The position numbers were made by a program, and so were the translations under genes. Shown here piece by piece: positions 55,037 to 62,458 of a DNA stretch of 62,458 bases. Below the pieces are notes generated by a model. The model had not been told where the DNA came from. It did no database searches and was given only the letters and a program-made list of their open reading frames with translations. The stretch comes from Rikenella microfusus (lineage in GTDB: Bacteria; Bacteroidota; Bacteroidia; Bacteroidales; DYQK01), in assembly GCA_020719385.1 (NCBI GenBank), contig DYQK01000004.1, positions 1 through 62,458 of the forward strand, read 5' to 3'. Position 1 is the stretch's first letter, and each line of letters begins with the position of its first letter.

Positions 55037-55044
55037 TACTTTTG
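55037..55044 (+). promoter_or_regulatory. -7 box (TACTTTTG) for the family 4 glycosyltransferase gene
   Basis: TACTTTTG 22 bases upstream of the ATG at 55067. Confidence 0.65.
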
Positions 55045-55066
55045 TCTTTGATTTTAGAGAAATAAA

Positions 55067-56224
55067 ATGAAAATTTTAATTTTAAATTACGAATATCCGC
55101 CCCTTGGCGGCGGAGCGGGCGTTTGCACAAGATTCGAAGCCGAAGGACTCGCATTTTTGGGCAACGAAGTAACGGTTTTAACTACTTGGTTCGAAGGCGA
55201 AAAAGAAATTTCTCAAGAAGGAAATTTAAAAATTATTCGTTTAAAATCGAAGCGAAAATTTGTTTATAAATCGAATCCCATAGAGTTTTTGTCGTGGATT
55301 TTATTTGCGAAGAAATATCTTAGAACTTATTGCAAATCAAGCGATTATGATATTTGTATCGCCAATTTTGCGTTGCCCGGCGGTGAGGTTGCGATGTCGT
55401 TGAAAAAAAATACAGGAATTCCGTATATTGTTGTCTCTCACGGGCAAGATATTCCGTGGTCGTATCCGAAGTTGATGTTAAAATATCATTTATTGACGTA
55501 TTTTCGTATCAAAAAAATTGTGAATCATTCTGAAAAATTGGTGTTATTGAGTCAAGATAAAAAAAGAATTGCAGACAATTTTACAGGGAAGAAATTGAGT
55601 CATAAAAATGTAGTTATTCCGAATGGCTGTGATATGTCGTTGTTTAAACCCGATTTTTCAAGGAAAAATAAAAATTTTGTGATTCTTTTTGTTGGTCGTC
55701 TTGTTGATATAAAAGATCCGTTTACTTTTTTGAATGCGTTAAAAATTTTGAAAAATAGCGGTTTTTCGAGTTTTTCTGCGAGAATATTAGGTGACGGCGA
55801 TTTGCGTGGCAAGATGGAACATTTTGTGCAAAAAAATGGTTTGTCTGAGAATGTTGTTTTTCGCGGTTGGGTTTCGAAGGGCGAGATGATTTTGGAATAT
55901 CAAGCGGCAAGTTTGCAGGTAATGTCGTCTGTTGAGGAGGCAATGTCGGTGGCAATTTTGGAATCTTTGGCATGCGGTCAATATGTGCTTTCTACCCCCG
56001 TGAGCGGAAATACGGACTGCATTATTGAGGGAGAAAATGGAGAATTTTTCCCGTTTAAAAAAGCAGAAGTTCTTGCACAAAAAATTCAACAATTTTATGA
56101 ACAAAAATTTTTGAACAGTTTTTCGGTTTCGACTAACATTCTCGAAAATTTTCGAGAAAAATATGATTGGAAAGAAATTGTTAAAGAATATGAAAATTTG
56201 TTAAAAAATATTTTGAAAAAATAA
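55067..56224 (+). CDS. Glycosyltransferase family 4
   Basis: A 385-residue retaining GT-B glycosyltransferase. The N-terminal domain begins ILNYEYPPLGGGAGVCTRFEA, with a glycine-rich acceptor-side loop. The C-terminal donor domain shows ILFVGRLVDIKDP, ARILGDGDLRGKM and the EX7E-like element around EEAMSVAILESLACG, typical of family 4. It acts on the cytosolic face of the membrane and most likely adds a sugar to a surface polysaccharide or glycolipid; donor and acceptor are unknown. A strong terminator follows. Confidence 0.93.
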   Translation: MKILILNYEYPPLGGGAGVCTRFEAEGLAFLGNEVTVLTTWFEGEKEISQEGNLKIIRLKSKRKFVYKSNPIEFLSWILFAKKYLRTYCKSSDYDICIANFALPGGEVAMSLKKNTGIPYIVVSHGQDIPWSYPKLMLKYHLLTYFRIKKIVNHSEKLVLLSQDKKRIADNFTGKKLSHKNVVIPNGCDMSLFKPDFSRKNKNFVILFVGRLVDIKDPFTFLNALKILKNSGFSSFSARILGDGDLRGKMEHFVQKNGLSENVVFRGWVSKGEMILEYQAASLQVMSSVEEAMSVAILESLACGQYVLSTPVSGNTDCIIEGENGEFFPFKKAEVLAQKIQQFYEQKFLNSFSVSTNILENFREKYDWKEIVKEYENLLKNILKK

Positions 56225-56253
56225 AAAAAGTTGTAATATTTTCTGTTTCTTTG

Positions 56254-56285
56254 ACTCTGTGAAAAATTTTTCACAGAGTTTTTTG
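56254..56285 (+). terminator. Rho-independent terminator after the family 4 glycosyltransferase gene
   Basis: A perfect 26-base palindrome (56254-56279) forming a hairpin with an A/T loop, followed by a T-run. Confidence 0.9.
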
Positions 56286-56356
56286 CAAAAATGAAGTTAA
56301 ATTTTATTTTTTCTAATAATTTTTCGTTTTTAGATAAAAAATTTGAGAAAAATTTT

Positions 56357-56364
56357 TACTTTTG
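56357..56364 (+). promoter_or_regulatory. -7 box (TACTTTTG) for purL
   Basis: TACTTTTG 37 bases before the ATG at 56402. Confidence 0.65.
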
Positions 56365-56401
56365 CAAAGAATATTTTTGTTAAAAAATTCAAGAAAATTT
56401 T

Positions 56402-58627
56402 ATGTCAAAAAAAGTTTCTGCCGAAACAGCAAACGAGTTAGGTTTGTCCGTTGAGGAATTTGAAAAAATACAAGAAATATTAGGTCGTATTCCGAATTTC
56501 ACCGAGTTAAGCATTTATTCAGTTATGTGGTCGGAACACGCCTCATATAAAAATTCGATTCGTTGGTTAAAGGTTTTGCCCAAATCAGGTTCTGCCGTTC
56601 TTGCCGAGGCAGGCGAGGAAAACGCAGGAATGGTTGACATCGGCGATGGTCTTGCTTGCGTTTTCAAAATCGAATCACATAATCATCCTTGTGCTGTTGA
56701 ACCTTATCAAGGTGCCGCAACAGGAGTCGGCGGAATAAACCGCGATATTTTTACGATGGGAGCAAGACCAATTGCTCAGTTAAACTCTCTTCGTTTTGGG
56801 AATCCACAAAATGAACGCACAAAATGGCTTTTGAAAAGAGTCGTAAAAGGAATCGGAGATTATGGAAATGCCTTCGGCGTCCCTGTTGTCGGCGGAGAAG
56901 TATTTTTCGAAGAATGTTATAATGTAAATCCGCTTGTCAATGCGATGTCTGTCGGAATAGTTCGCAAAGGCGAAACTGTTTCTGCCACCGCAAAAGGAAT
57001 CGGAAATCCTGTTTACATTGTCGGTTCAATGACAGGAAAAGACGGCATTCACGGAGCAACATTTGCTTCTGCCGATATTACTGAAAATTCTGCCGATGAC
57101 ATTCCTTCGATTCAAGTTGGAGATCCATTTATGGAAAAATTACTTCTCGAAGCAACTCTCGAAGTGATTCAGACTGGCGTAATTGTCGGAATGCAAGATA
57201 TGGGTGCCGCAGGAATCATTTGTTCAACCTCTGAAATGTCGGCGAGAGGAAATTGCGGGATGAAAATTTTTCTTGACAAAGTACCTTTGCGACAATCTCA
57301 AATTGAAGCGTGGGAAATTTTATTGTCCGAATCGCAAGAGCGAATGTTGATGGTTGTCGAAAAGGGAAAAGAAGAAATTGCGGAGCAAGTTTTCGAAAAA
57401 TGGGATTTGGCATACGCAATTATCGGCGAGGTTATTGAACAAGATATTTTGCAATTTTTTATGAACAAAGAGTTGGTCGCAGAAGTGCCTGCCTCGTCAT
57501 TGGTTTTAGGCGGCGGCGCACCTGTGTATGAACGCGAATTTGTTAAACCTTCATATCTCAAAGAAATTGTAAAATTCAATATTGATGACGTTCCTGTTCC
57601 TGAAAATTTGCGAGAAGTTGCGTGGTTTTTGCTTCAAAGACCGAATATTGCCTCGAAAAGATGGATTATTGAACAATATGACTCAATGATAGGCACTGCA
57701 AATTTGAGTACAAATTCTTGGTCAGACGCCGCAATTGTCAATTTGAAAGGGACAAACAAAGCACTTGCGTTAACGGTTGACTGCAATTCGCGTTATGTTT
57801 TCGCAGATTCTGAAGAGGGAACTGCTATTGCGGTTGCGGAAGCAGCGAGAAATATTGTTTGTTCAGGTGCAGAACCCTTAGCGATAACAAATTGTTTAAA
57901 TTTTGGGAATCCGTATAATCCTGAAGTTTATTGGCAGTTTGTCGGAGCAATAAAAGGAATGGCGAAGGCATGTCGCAAATTTGATACGCCTGTAACGGGC
58001 GGAAACGTAAGTTTTTATAATCAGTCAACAATAGACGGCAAAACTGTTCCTGTTTTTCCGACTCCCACAATTGGAATGCTTGGTTTATTGCGAGATAAGA
58101 AACATCAAATGTCAATTTCGTTCAAAAACAAAGGTGATATGATTTTTCTCATCGGTGAATCGCGAAATGATATTTCCTCTTCTGAATATTTGGTTTCGTA
58201 TCACGGAATAAAATATTCACCGACTCCGTTTTTCGATTTAGATTACGAATTTCGAATGCAGGAAGTTGTGCGAGAATTAATCACAAAAAATTTAATTTCT
58301 TCCGCTCACGATATTTCTGAAGGTGGTTTATTTATAACGTTGTTGGAATGTTCCTTGGGAAATGGTTTAGGTTTCGATATTACGTCTGATGCCGAGATTC
58401 GTTTAGATGCTTTTTTGTTCGGCGAATCGCAAGGAAGAGTGGTTATTTCTGTCATTCCGTACAAAGAAACAGAATTTGTCGATTTTATGATACAAAAGAA
58501 TTTTCCTTTTTCAACACTTGGACACGTAACAAAAGGCGAAATGCGAATTGATGATATTTCGTATGGTTTTGTGCAGGATGCAGAAAAGGAATATTTAACG
58601 GCTTTGGAAAAAGTCATCGGAGAATAA
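56402..58627 (+). CDS. purL: Phosphoribosylformylglycinamidine synthase subunit PurL
   Basis: A 741-residue enzyme for the fourth step of purine synthesis, the ATP-dependent amidation of FGAR to FGAM. It is the small-PurL type, which works with PurQ and PurS as a complex. The segments SEHASYKNS near the N-terminus, FKIESHNHPCAVEPYQGAAT (catalytic His and Mg binding), GMQDMGAAGI and the second-half repeat PVTGGNVSFYNQ and SAHDISEGG all match. purQ and purS are not in the window. The gene is monocistronic with its own -7 box and terminator. Confidence 0.97.
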   Translation: MSKKVSAETANELGLSVEEFEKIQEILGRIPNFTELSIYSVMWSEHASYKNSIRWLKVLPKSGSAVLAEAGEENAGMVDIGDGLACVFKIESHNHPCAVEPYQGAATGVGGINRDIFTMGARPIAQLNSLRFGNPQNERTKWLLKRVVKGIGDYGNAFGVPVVGGEVFFEECYNVNPLVNAMSVGIVRKGETVSATAKGIGNPVYIVGSMTGKDGIHGATFASADITENSADDIPSIQVGDPFMEKLLLEATLEVIQTGVIVGMQDMGAAGIICSTSEMSARGNCGMKIFLDKVPLRQSQIEAWEILLSESQERMLMVVEKGKEEIAEQVFEKWDLAYAIIGEVIEQDILQFFMNKELVAEVPASSLVLGGGAPVYEREFVKPSYLKEIVKFNIDDVPVPENLREVAWFLLQRPNIASKRWIIEQYDSMIGTANLSTNSWSDAAIVNLKGTNKALALTVDCNSRYVFADSEEGTAIAVAEAARNIVCSGAEPLAITNCLNFGNPYNPEVYWQFVGAIKGMAKACRKFDTPVTGGNVSFYNQSTIDGKTVPVFPTPTIGMLGLLRDKKHQMSISFKNKGDMIFLIGESRNDISSSEYLVSYHGIKYSPTPFFDLDYEFRMQEVVRELITKNLISSAHDISEGGLFITLLECSLGNGLGFDITSDAEIRLDAFLFGESQGRVVISVIPYKETEFVDFMIQKNFPFSTLGHVTKGEMRIDDISYGFVQDAEKEYLTALEKVIGE

Positions 58628-58639
58628 AAACAAAATTTT

Positions 58640-58671
58640 AACCTTATCAAAAAATTTGATAAGGTTTTTTT
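58640..58671 (+). terminator. Rho-independent terminator after purL
   Basis: A 12-base-pair stem (58640-58651 with 58655-58666) with a 3-base loop, followed by a T-run. Confidence 0.93.
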
Positions 58672-58723
58672 GCACAAATTTTATAAAAATTAATTAAATT
58701 TTTTATAAAAACAAATTTTTTCG

Positions 58724-58731
58724 TATATTTG
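58724..58731 (+). promoter_or_regulatory. -7 box (TATATTTG) for the TonB-dependent receptor gene
   Basis: TATATTTG 32 bases before the ATG at 58764; no TTG at the ideal spacing. Confidence 0.65.
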
Positions 58732-58763
58732 TAACGTTTAAACTCTCACTCAATAAAATTTTT

Positions 58764-61169
58764 ATGAAAACTATTTTGTTATTTTTGTTATTTTTCACTT
58801 CAAATTTTGTGTTTGCACAAAGAATTTTGTTTGGTTTTGTTACAGATAAATCAGGAAATCCCATTGAAAATGTAAGAGTTTCTCTGATAAATACAAATTT
58901 TCAGACTTTTACAAATATTGAAGGAAAATATTCCATCGAAATTTCTGAAGAAAATAAAATTTTAGAATTTTCGAAAAAAGATTTTCGAACACAAGAACTT
59001 GAAGCGACCAACGAAAAAGAATTGAATGTTACGCTTATTTTGCTTTCTGATGTGAAAGATATTTTTGACCTAAGTTTAGAGGAATTAATGTTGTTGGAAG
59101 TCGTTTCTTCAACGAAATTTGCTCAAAAACAGTCCTCAGCACCGAATGTTATCTCTATTGTGAAAAATGACGCAACGAAAAATTTTGCTTGGCACTCAAT
59201 AAATGATGTTTTGTTTAAGCAAGCAGGTTTTTCCCCGTCTCAAGATTACGACAGAATCACAACGGGGGCAAGAGGAATTCCTGAAGGATGGAATAATAAT
59301 CATCTTTTACTCTTAATTGATGGAATTCCGTTTAACTCGACTTTGTACGGCACGGCTACCACAAACGAATTTACGCCGCTGATTTTTACAAAAACACTCG
59401 AAATTATCAAAGGTCCAGGGTCGGCACTTTACGGCTCGAATGCTACAAACGGCGTTATTACGTTAAATTCCTTCTCGGCAAACGATTTCGAAACAAACAA
59501 AATTTTTGTCAACATTCAAAATGGCGAAAAAAATACAAATTTCTACGATATTTTAGGAATTTTTAAAACCAACCTTCTAAATATTACTTCTTCTTTGAGT
59601 TATTTCTGCACAGACGGCGAGAAATATTCCTCCTTCGACGGTTCGTTAGAAATGGATTCGACTAATCATTTGAAAAAATTTGAACCCCAAAACGAACGAT
59701 TCGGAGGGTATTTTTTTCTAAAAATCGAAGGAAAAGAGAAAATAAAAGGTTTATCGATGCAAATTCACTCACAAATAACCAACACAAAAACAGGACACGG
59801 ATGGCTGTGGAATATTCCCGACAACAACGAAAATATTCGAGATGTTCATAATCATTTTGTTTTGAAATTTCAAAAAAATATTTCTCGAAATTTCAAAACA
59901 GAAATTGTGGCAAAATATTCGTTGCATTTCTTAGATTGGGATATGTGGTATTATCGCAAAGGTGCTTTCGACAATTTTTACCCCAAAGGTGTGAACGAAT
60001 ATCTCAAAACTTCGTTCAATAACATTTTTTTGCGTCTGCAATTTATTTATAAATTGCCTAAAAATGCGGTATTGGTTTGTGCCGCTGAACCCAATTTTTT
60101 TATTTACACAGGTGATAACCAACATTTCTCCAACACAGATTTGTTAAATACGACAGAAGGTTTTCCGCCATTGAACGAAAATCGTTCATTAGGTGCATAT
60201 CTTGAGTTGATAAAAAATAAACCGACCAAAAATATTGGGAGTTTTTTGCAATTTTCGACAGGAGAAATCTTGGGAAAATATTTGCAATTAACCGCAGGAG
60301 TGCGTTATGATATTAATTTTTTCGATTATTCCGATGTTTCGCTTCCCGAAAAACCTGTTAGGTCAAAGAAATTTGATGAAATTTCGCCGCGTGCTTCGCT
60401 TGTCATTGCTCCGACAGAGAAAGTTACGTTAAAAATTCTTGCGTTAACCGCTTTTCGCGCTCCTTCGCCGACAGAATTATTTGGGTACAACACTTGGGCT
60501 ATCGCTTCAAATATCAATGAGTTAAAGCCTGAAAGAATCAAAAGTTTAGAGTTAGCCCTTGATTATAATGTCAATAAATTTCTCAATTTTCGTATCAATT
60601 CATTTTATACTATTTCTGAAGGACAAATCGGTTATAGTTTAGGAAATAATAATTTGAGTACAAATATTTATGATTTAACGAATGCAGGTGTCGAAAGTGA
60701 AATTTTGTTTACCAAAAATAAATTTTCACTTTTTTTGAATGCCACTTTTTTGAAAAAAATTGATGAGAAAATTTTTGAAAATGAACTCGAATATGTTTCG
60801 TTGCACAAAGAAAAACTCACTTGGACTCCGCAAATGACTGCAAATTTGGGTGCTTCGTGGAATATTAAACAATTTCAAGTCTCGCTGCAAGGACATTTTC
60901 AGGATAAAGTGTTGCGAAGAGACAACGATTTTTACTCAAATGACGAATTAGCATCAATGAATTTAACCTCGCAACCGCGGCCAACAGAAGTTTCTGCGTG
61001 GTTTTCGCTTGATATGTTGTTTTCGTACAAATATCGATTTGTGAAATTTGGAATTTTGGGGACTAACATTTTAAATTCGGATAATTATTTAGTGAAAAGT
61101 ATGAAATTCCCATTCGATTATAAAATGGATGGCAGACGAATCGCATTTTTTATACATATTGAGATGTAA
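58764..61169 (+). CDS. TonB-dependent outer-membrane receptor with carboxypeptidase-like N-terminal domain
   Basis: An 801-residue outer-membrane transporter. Signal peptide 1-18 (ending FVFAQ). A carboxypeptidase-D-regulatory-like domain (about 20-95, GFVTDKSGNPIENVRVSL) is typical of Bacteroidota receptors. It is followed by a plug domain (about 110-235, with LLLIDGIPFNS and IEIIKGPGSALYG-like motif IIKGPGSALYGSNATNGVI), then a 22-strand barrel to the C-terminal aromatic strand. The barrel shows the common AFRAPSPTELFG and LKPERIKSLEL motifs. No SusD partner is adjacent, so a role in uptake of iron chelates, cobalamin or a metal is more likely than glycan import. The ligand is unknown. Confidence 0.93.
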   Translation: MKTILLFLLFFTSNFVFAQRILFGFVTDKSGNPIENVRVSLINTNFQTFTNIEGKYSIEISEENKILEFSKKDFRTQELEATNEKELNVTLILLSDVKDIFDLSLEELMLLEVVSSTKFAQKQSSAPNVISIVKNDATKNFAWHSINDVLFKQAGFSPSQDYDRITTGARGIPEGWNNNHLLLLIDGIPFNSTLYGTATTNEFTPLIFTKTLEIIKGPGSALYGSNATNGVITLNSFSANDFETNKIFVNIQNGEKNTNFYDILGIFKTNLLNITSSLSYFCTDGEKYSSFDGSLEMDSTNHLKKFEPQNERFGGYFFLKIEGKEKIKGLSMQIHSQITNTKTGHGWLWNIPDNNENIRDVHNHFVLKFQKNISRNFKTEIVAKYSLHFLDWDMWYYRKGAFDNFYPKGVNEYLKTSFNNIFLRLQFIYKLPKNAVLVCAAEPNFFIYTGDNQHFSNTDLLNTTEGFPPLNENRSLGAYLELIKNKPTKNIGSFLQFSTGEILGKYLQLTAGVRYDINFFDYSDVSLPEKPVRSKKFDEISPRASLVIAPTEKVTLKILALTAFRAPSPTELFGYNTWAIASNINELKPERIKSLELALDYNVNKFLNFRINSFYTISEGQIGYSLGNNNLSTNIYDLTNAGVESEILFTKNKFSLFLNATFLKKIDEKIFENELEYVSLHKEKLTWTPQMTANLGASWNIKQFQVSLQGHFQDKVLRRDNDFYSNDELASMNLTSQPRPTEVSAWFSLDMLFSYKYRFVKFGILGTNILNSDNYLVKSMKFPFDYKMDGRRIAFFIHIEM

Positions 61170-61196
61170 AATTTTAATGTTATTGAAAATATTTTT

Positions 61197-61204
61197 TATT
61201 TTTG
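61197..61204 (+). promoter_or_regulatory. -7 box (TATTTTTG) for the endo/exonuclease/phosphatase-family gene
   Basis: TATTTTTG 21 bases before the ATG at 61226. Confidence 0.6.
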
Positions 61205-61225
61205 TGAGTTTAATTTTTCAAATTT

Positions 61226-62311
61226 ATGCGAATAATTTTGTTATTGATACTTTTTTCGATTCTTTTTTTGGAAAAATGTTCGATTTCGAATCAAAATATT
61301 ACGAAAAAAACGAATCTTGACTCTTTGACTCTCGACATTTCGCGCGGCGATGTGCGAATGATGTTTTATAATTGTGAAAATTTGTACGACCCTTTCGATG
61401 ATTCTCTTACAAAAGATGGAGAATTTCTGCCCGACGGCAACAAACGTTGGACGTATCAAAAAATGCAAATTAAATTGCGGCAAATTTGTAAAGTAATTAC
61501 TGCAGTTGGTGGTTGGCAGCCGCCTGAGGTTATTGGGCTTTGTGAATTGGAAAATCGTTTTGTGCTGGAGCAATTAACGAGGAAAACGCCGCTTTCGAAG
61601 TTTGGTTATCAAATTATTCACAAAGAATCTCCCGACCAACGCGGTATTGATGTAGGACTTTTGTATTTGCCTGAAAAATTTTATCCGCTTCATTATCAAG
61701 CAATTACAATTCGTTTTCCGTTTGATACGACAAGAAGAACGCGAGATATTTTGTATGTAAAAGGTCATTTTTTTCATAAAAATGATACGGTGCATATTTT
61801 TGTGAATCATTGGCCCTCAAGAATGGGCGGTCAACTTGAGTCTGAAGAGGGGAGAATTTTTGTGGCAAAAAAAGTTCGCAATATTGTTGATTCTATTCTT
61901 GCGAAGGAAGCTGACGCAAAAATAATTTTAATGGGAGATTTAAACGATTATCCCGTGAATAAAAGTGTTACAGATTTTCTGAAAGCAAAAACGAAATTTG
62001 ACTCAATATCGAATAATGAATTGTATAATTTGTCTTATTATTTGCAGGAAATCAAGGGAATCGGCAGTTATAAATACAACGGAGAATGGGGTATATTAGA
62101 CCAAATGATAGTTTCGGGAGGTTTTTTTACAGCAAAAAATTCTTTACATTTGTCAGTTGAAAATGCGAATATTTTTAGAGCAGATTTTTTATTAATGAAT
62201 GACGAAAACTTTGTCGGAATGCGTCCTTTTCGAACTTACAATGGTTTTAAGTATCTCGGCGGTTTCAGTGATCATTTGCCCGTTTATGTAGATTTATTTC
62301 GAAAAAATTAA
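61226..62311 (+). CDS. Exported endonuclease/exonuclease/phosphatase family protein
   Basis: A 361-residue protein of the EEP superfamily. A hydrophobic N-terminus (1-15), with a cysteine at the end of FLEKC, could make it a lipoprotein, but the lipobox is not canonical. Catalytic motifs in order: MFYNCENLYDP (metal-binding Asn), IGLCELENR (Glu), GIDVGLLY, FVNHWPSRMGG, LMGDLNDYP (Asp and Asn), then SDHLPVYVDL (final Asp-His). Similar Bacteroidota proteins are annotated as endonucleases; the substrate (nucleic acid, phospholipid or inositol phosphate) cannot be told. It lies 56 bases after the TonB receptor gene, but the promoter suggests separate expression. Confidence 0.9.
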   Translation: MRIILLLILFSILFLEKCSISNQNITKKTNLDSLTLDISRGDVRMMFYNCENLYDPFDDSLTKDGEFLPDGNKRWTYQKMQIKLRQICKVITAVGGWQPPEVIGLCELENRFVLEQLTRKTPLSKFGYQIIHKESPDQRGIDVGLLYLPEKFYPLHYQAITIRFPFDTTRRTRDILYVKGHFFHKNDTVHIFVNHWPSRMGGQLESEEGRIFVAKKVRNIVDSILAKEADAKIILMGDLNDYPVNKSVTDFLKAKTKFDSISNNELYNLSYYLQEIKGIGSYKYNGEWGILDQMIVSGGFFTAKNSLHLSVENANIFRADFLLMNDENFVGMRPFRTYNGFKYLGGFSDHLPVYVDLFRKN

Positions 62312-62320
62312 ACGAAAATT

Positions 62321-62350
62321 TTGTAAAAAACGATTTTTTTTTTACTTTTG
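62321..62350 (+). promoter_or_regulatory. Consensus promoter of the right-end Rpn-like gene
   Basis: TTG at 62321-62323, exactly 19 bases, TACTTTTG at 62343-62350, 15 bases before the ATG at 62366. Confidence 0.8.
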
Positions 62351-62365
62351 CAAAAAATTTATTTT

Positions 62366-62458
62366 ATGCGAATTGTTAATCCGCTTTATGATACGGCTTT
62401 CAAAGAATGGGAGCGAATTTCAATGGAGTTGATGGAAAAAGAAGAGGAATTGCGTGAG
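62366..62458 (+). CDS. 5' end of an Rpn/PD-(D/E)XK transposase-like gene (partial)
   Basis: Thirty-one codons are visible before the window ends. The first 13 residues, MRIVNPLYDTAFK, match the usual start of Bacteroidota Rpn-like PD-(D/E)XK proteins. They are followed at once by EWERISMELMEKEEELRE, a charged helical segment of the kind normally found after the nuclease domain. Directly joined, they suggest an internally deleted copy lacking the nuclease core; this is inference from 31 residues. A good promoter precedes it, so it is probably transcribed. Confidence 0.5.
   Translation, partial: MRIVNPLYDTAFKEWERISMELMEKEEELRE

Noticed and set aside
1-62458. CRISPR array, rRNA, tRNA or complete insertion sequence
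   Set aside because: No regularly spaced repeats, no cloverleaf or rRNA sequence, and no transposase with terminal inverted repeats was seen; only partial Rpn-like genes at both edges.

Overview
The window is a strongly A+T-rich chromosomal segment from a member of the Bacteroidota. Three lines of sequence evidence support this. Many genes are preceded by the phylum-specific promoter pattern TAnnTTTG, several with a TTG about 19 bases upstream. Three large secreted proteins end in type IX secretion (T9SS) sorting domains. The gene families are also typical of the phylum: a TonB receptor with a carboxypeptidase-like N-terminal domain, a BACON domain, DUF3467, DUF4153, and Rpn/PD-(D/E)XK transposase-like genes. 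An anaerobic, Bacteroidales-like lifestyle is a guess. No rRNA, tRNA, CRISPR array or complete insertion sequence was seen.

Layout. 1-918: the 3' end of an Rpn-like coiled-coil gene, then a rhomboid protease. 1010-9454: a giant mosaic T9SS surface protein. 9636-16835: a SurA-like periplasmic chaperone, a divergent T9SS metalloprotease with a BACON domain, and a beta-propeller/outer-membrane-barrel protein. 16840-19138: a Fic AMP-transferase and a REC-PAS-histidine kinase. 19185-23848: an accessory, defence-like island. It holds a nuclease-methyltransferase fusion, a PD-(D/E)XK protein and an MNT-HEPN pair; a 28-base direct repeat flanks the PD-(D/E)XK gene, and a promoter-terminator unit with no ORF (candidate small RNA) lies in the gap. 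24110-28502: DUF3467, a membrane sensor lacking an output domain, and an overlapping MurU-serine racemase fusion gene.

28588-37575: a DUF2135 anchor protein, infB, mnmH, a YqhD-type alcohol dehydrogenase, and a DUF6978/DUF1828 pair whose first gene is frameshifted at an A9 tract. 37679-42534: a T9SS trypsin-like protease, a U32 (TrhP-like) protein and PlsC. 42603-51921: a TMTC-like glycosyltransferase/TPR membrane protein, an aspartase with an N-terminal cyclic-nucleotide-binding-like domain, RecQ, a family 9 glycosyltransferase, TrmH and a PD-(D/E)XK-like protein. 51988-62458: Nif3-like protein, DUF4153 membrane protein, family 4 glycosyltransferase, PurL, TonB receptor, an endo/exonuclease/phosphatase-family protein, and the 5' end of a second Rpn-like gene.

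Most of the segment is single-gene transcription units separated by hairpin terminators, many shared by convergent genes, with a few tightly coupled pairs (ATGA or TAATG overlaps). Several start codons were moved downstream because the longest ORF began at a TTG inside or upstream of a clear promoter. The most unusual items are the MurU-serine racemase fusion, the candidate small RNA beside the restriction-like gene, the A9-tract frameshift in the DUF6978 gene, the repeat-flanked nuclease gene, and the aspartase with an apparently non-canonical nucleotide-binding domain.
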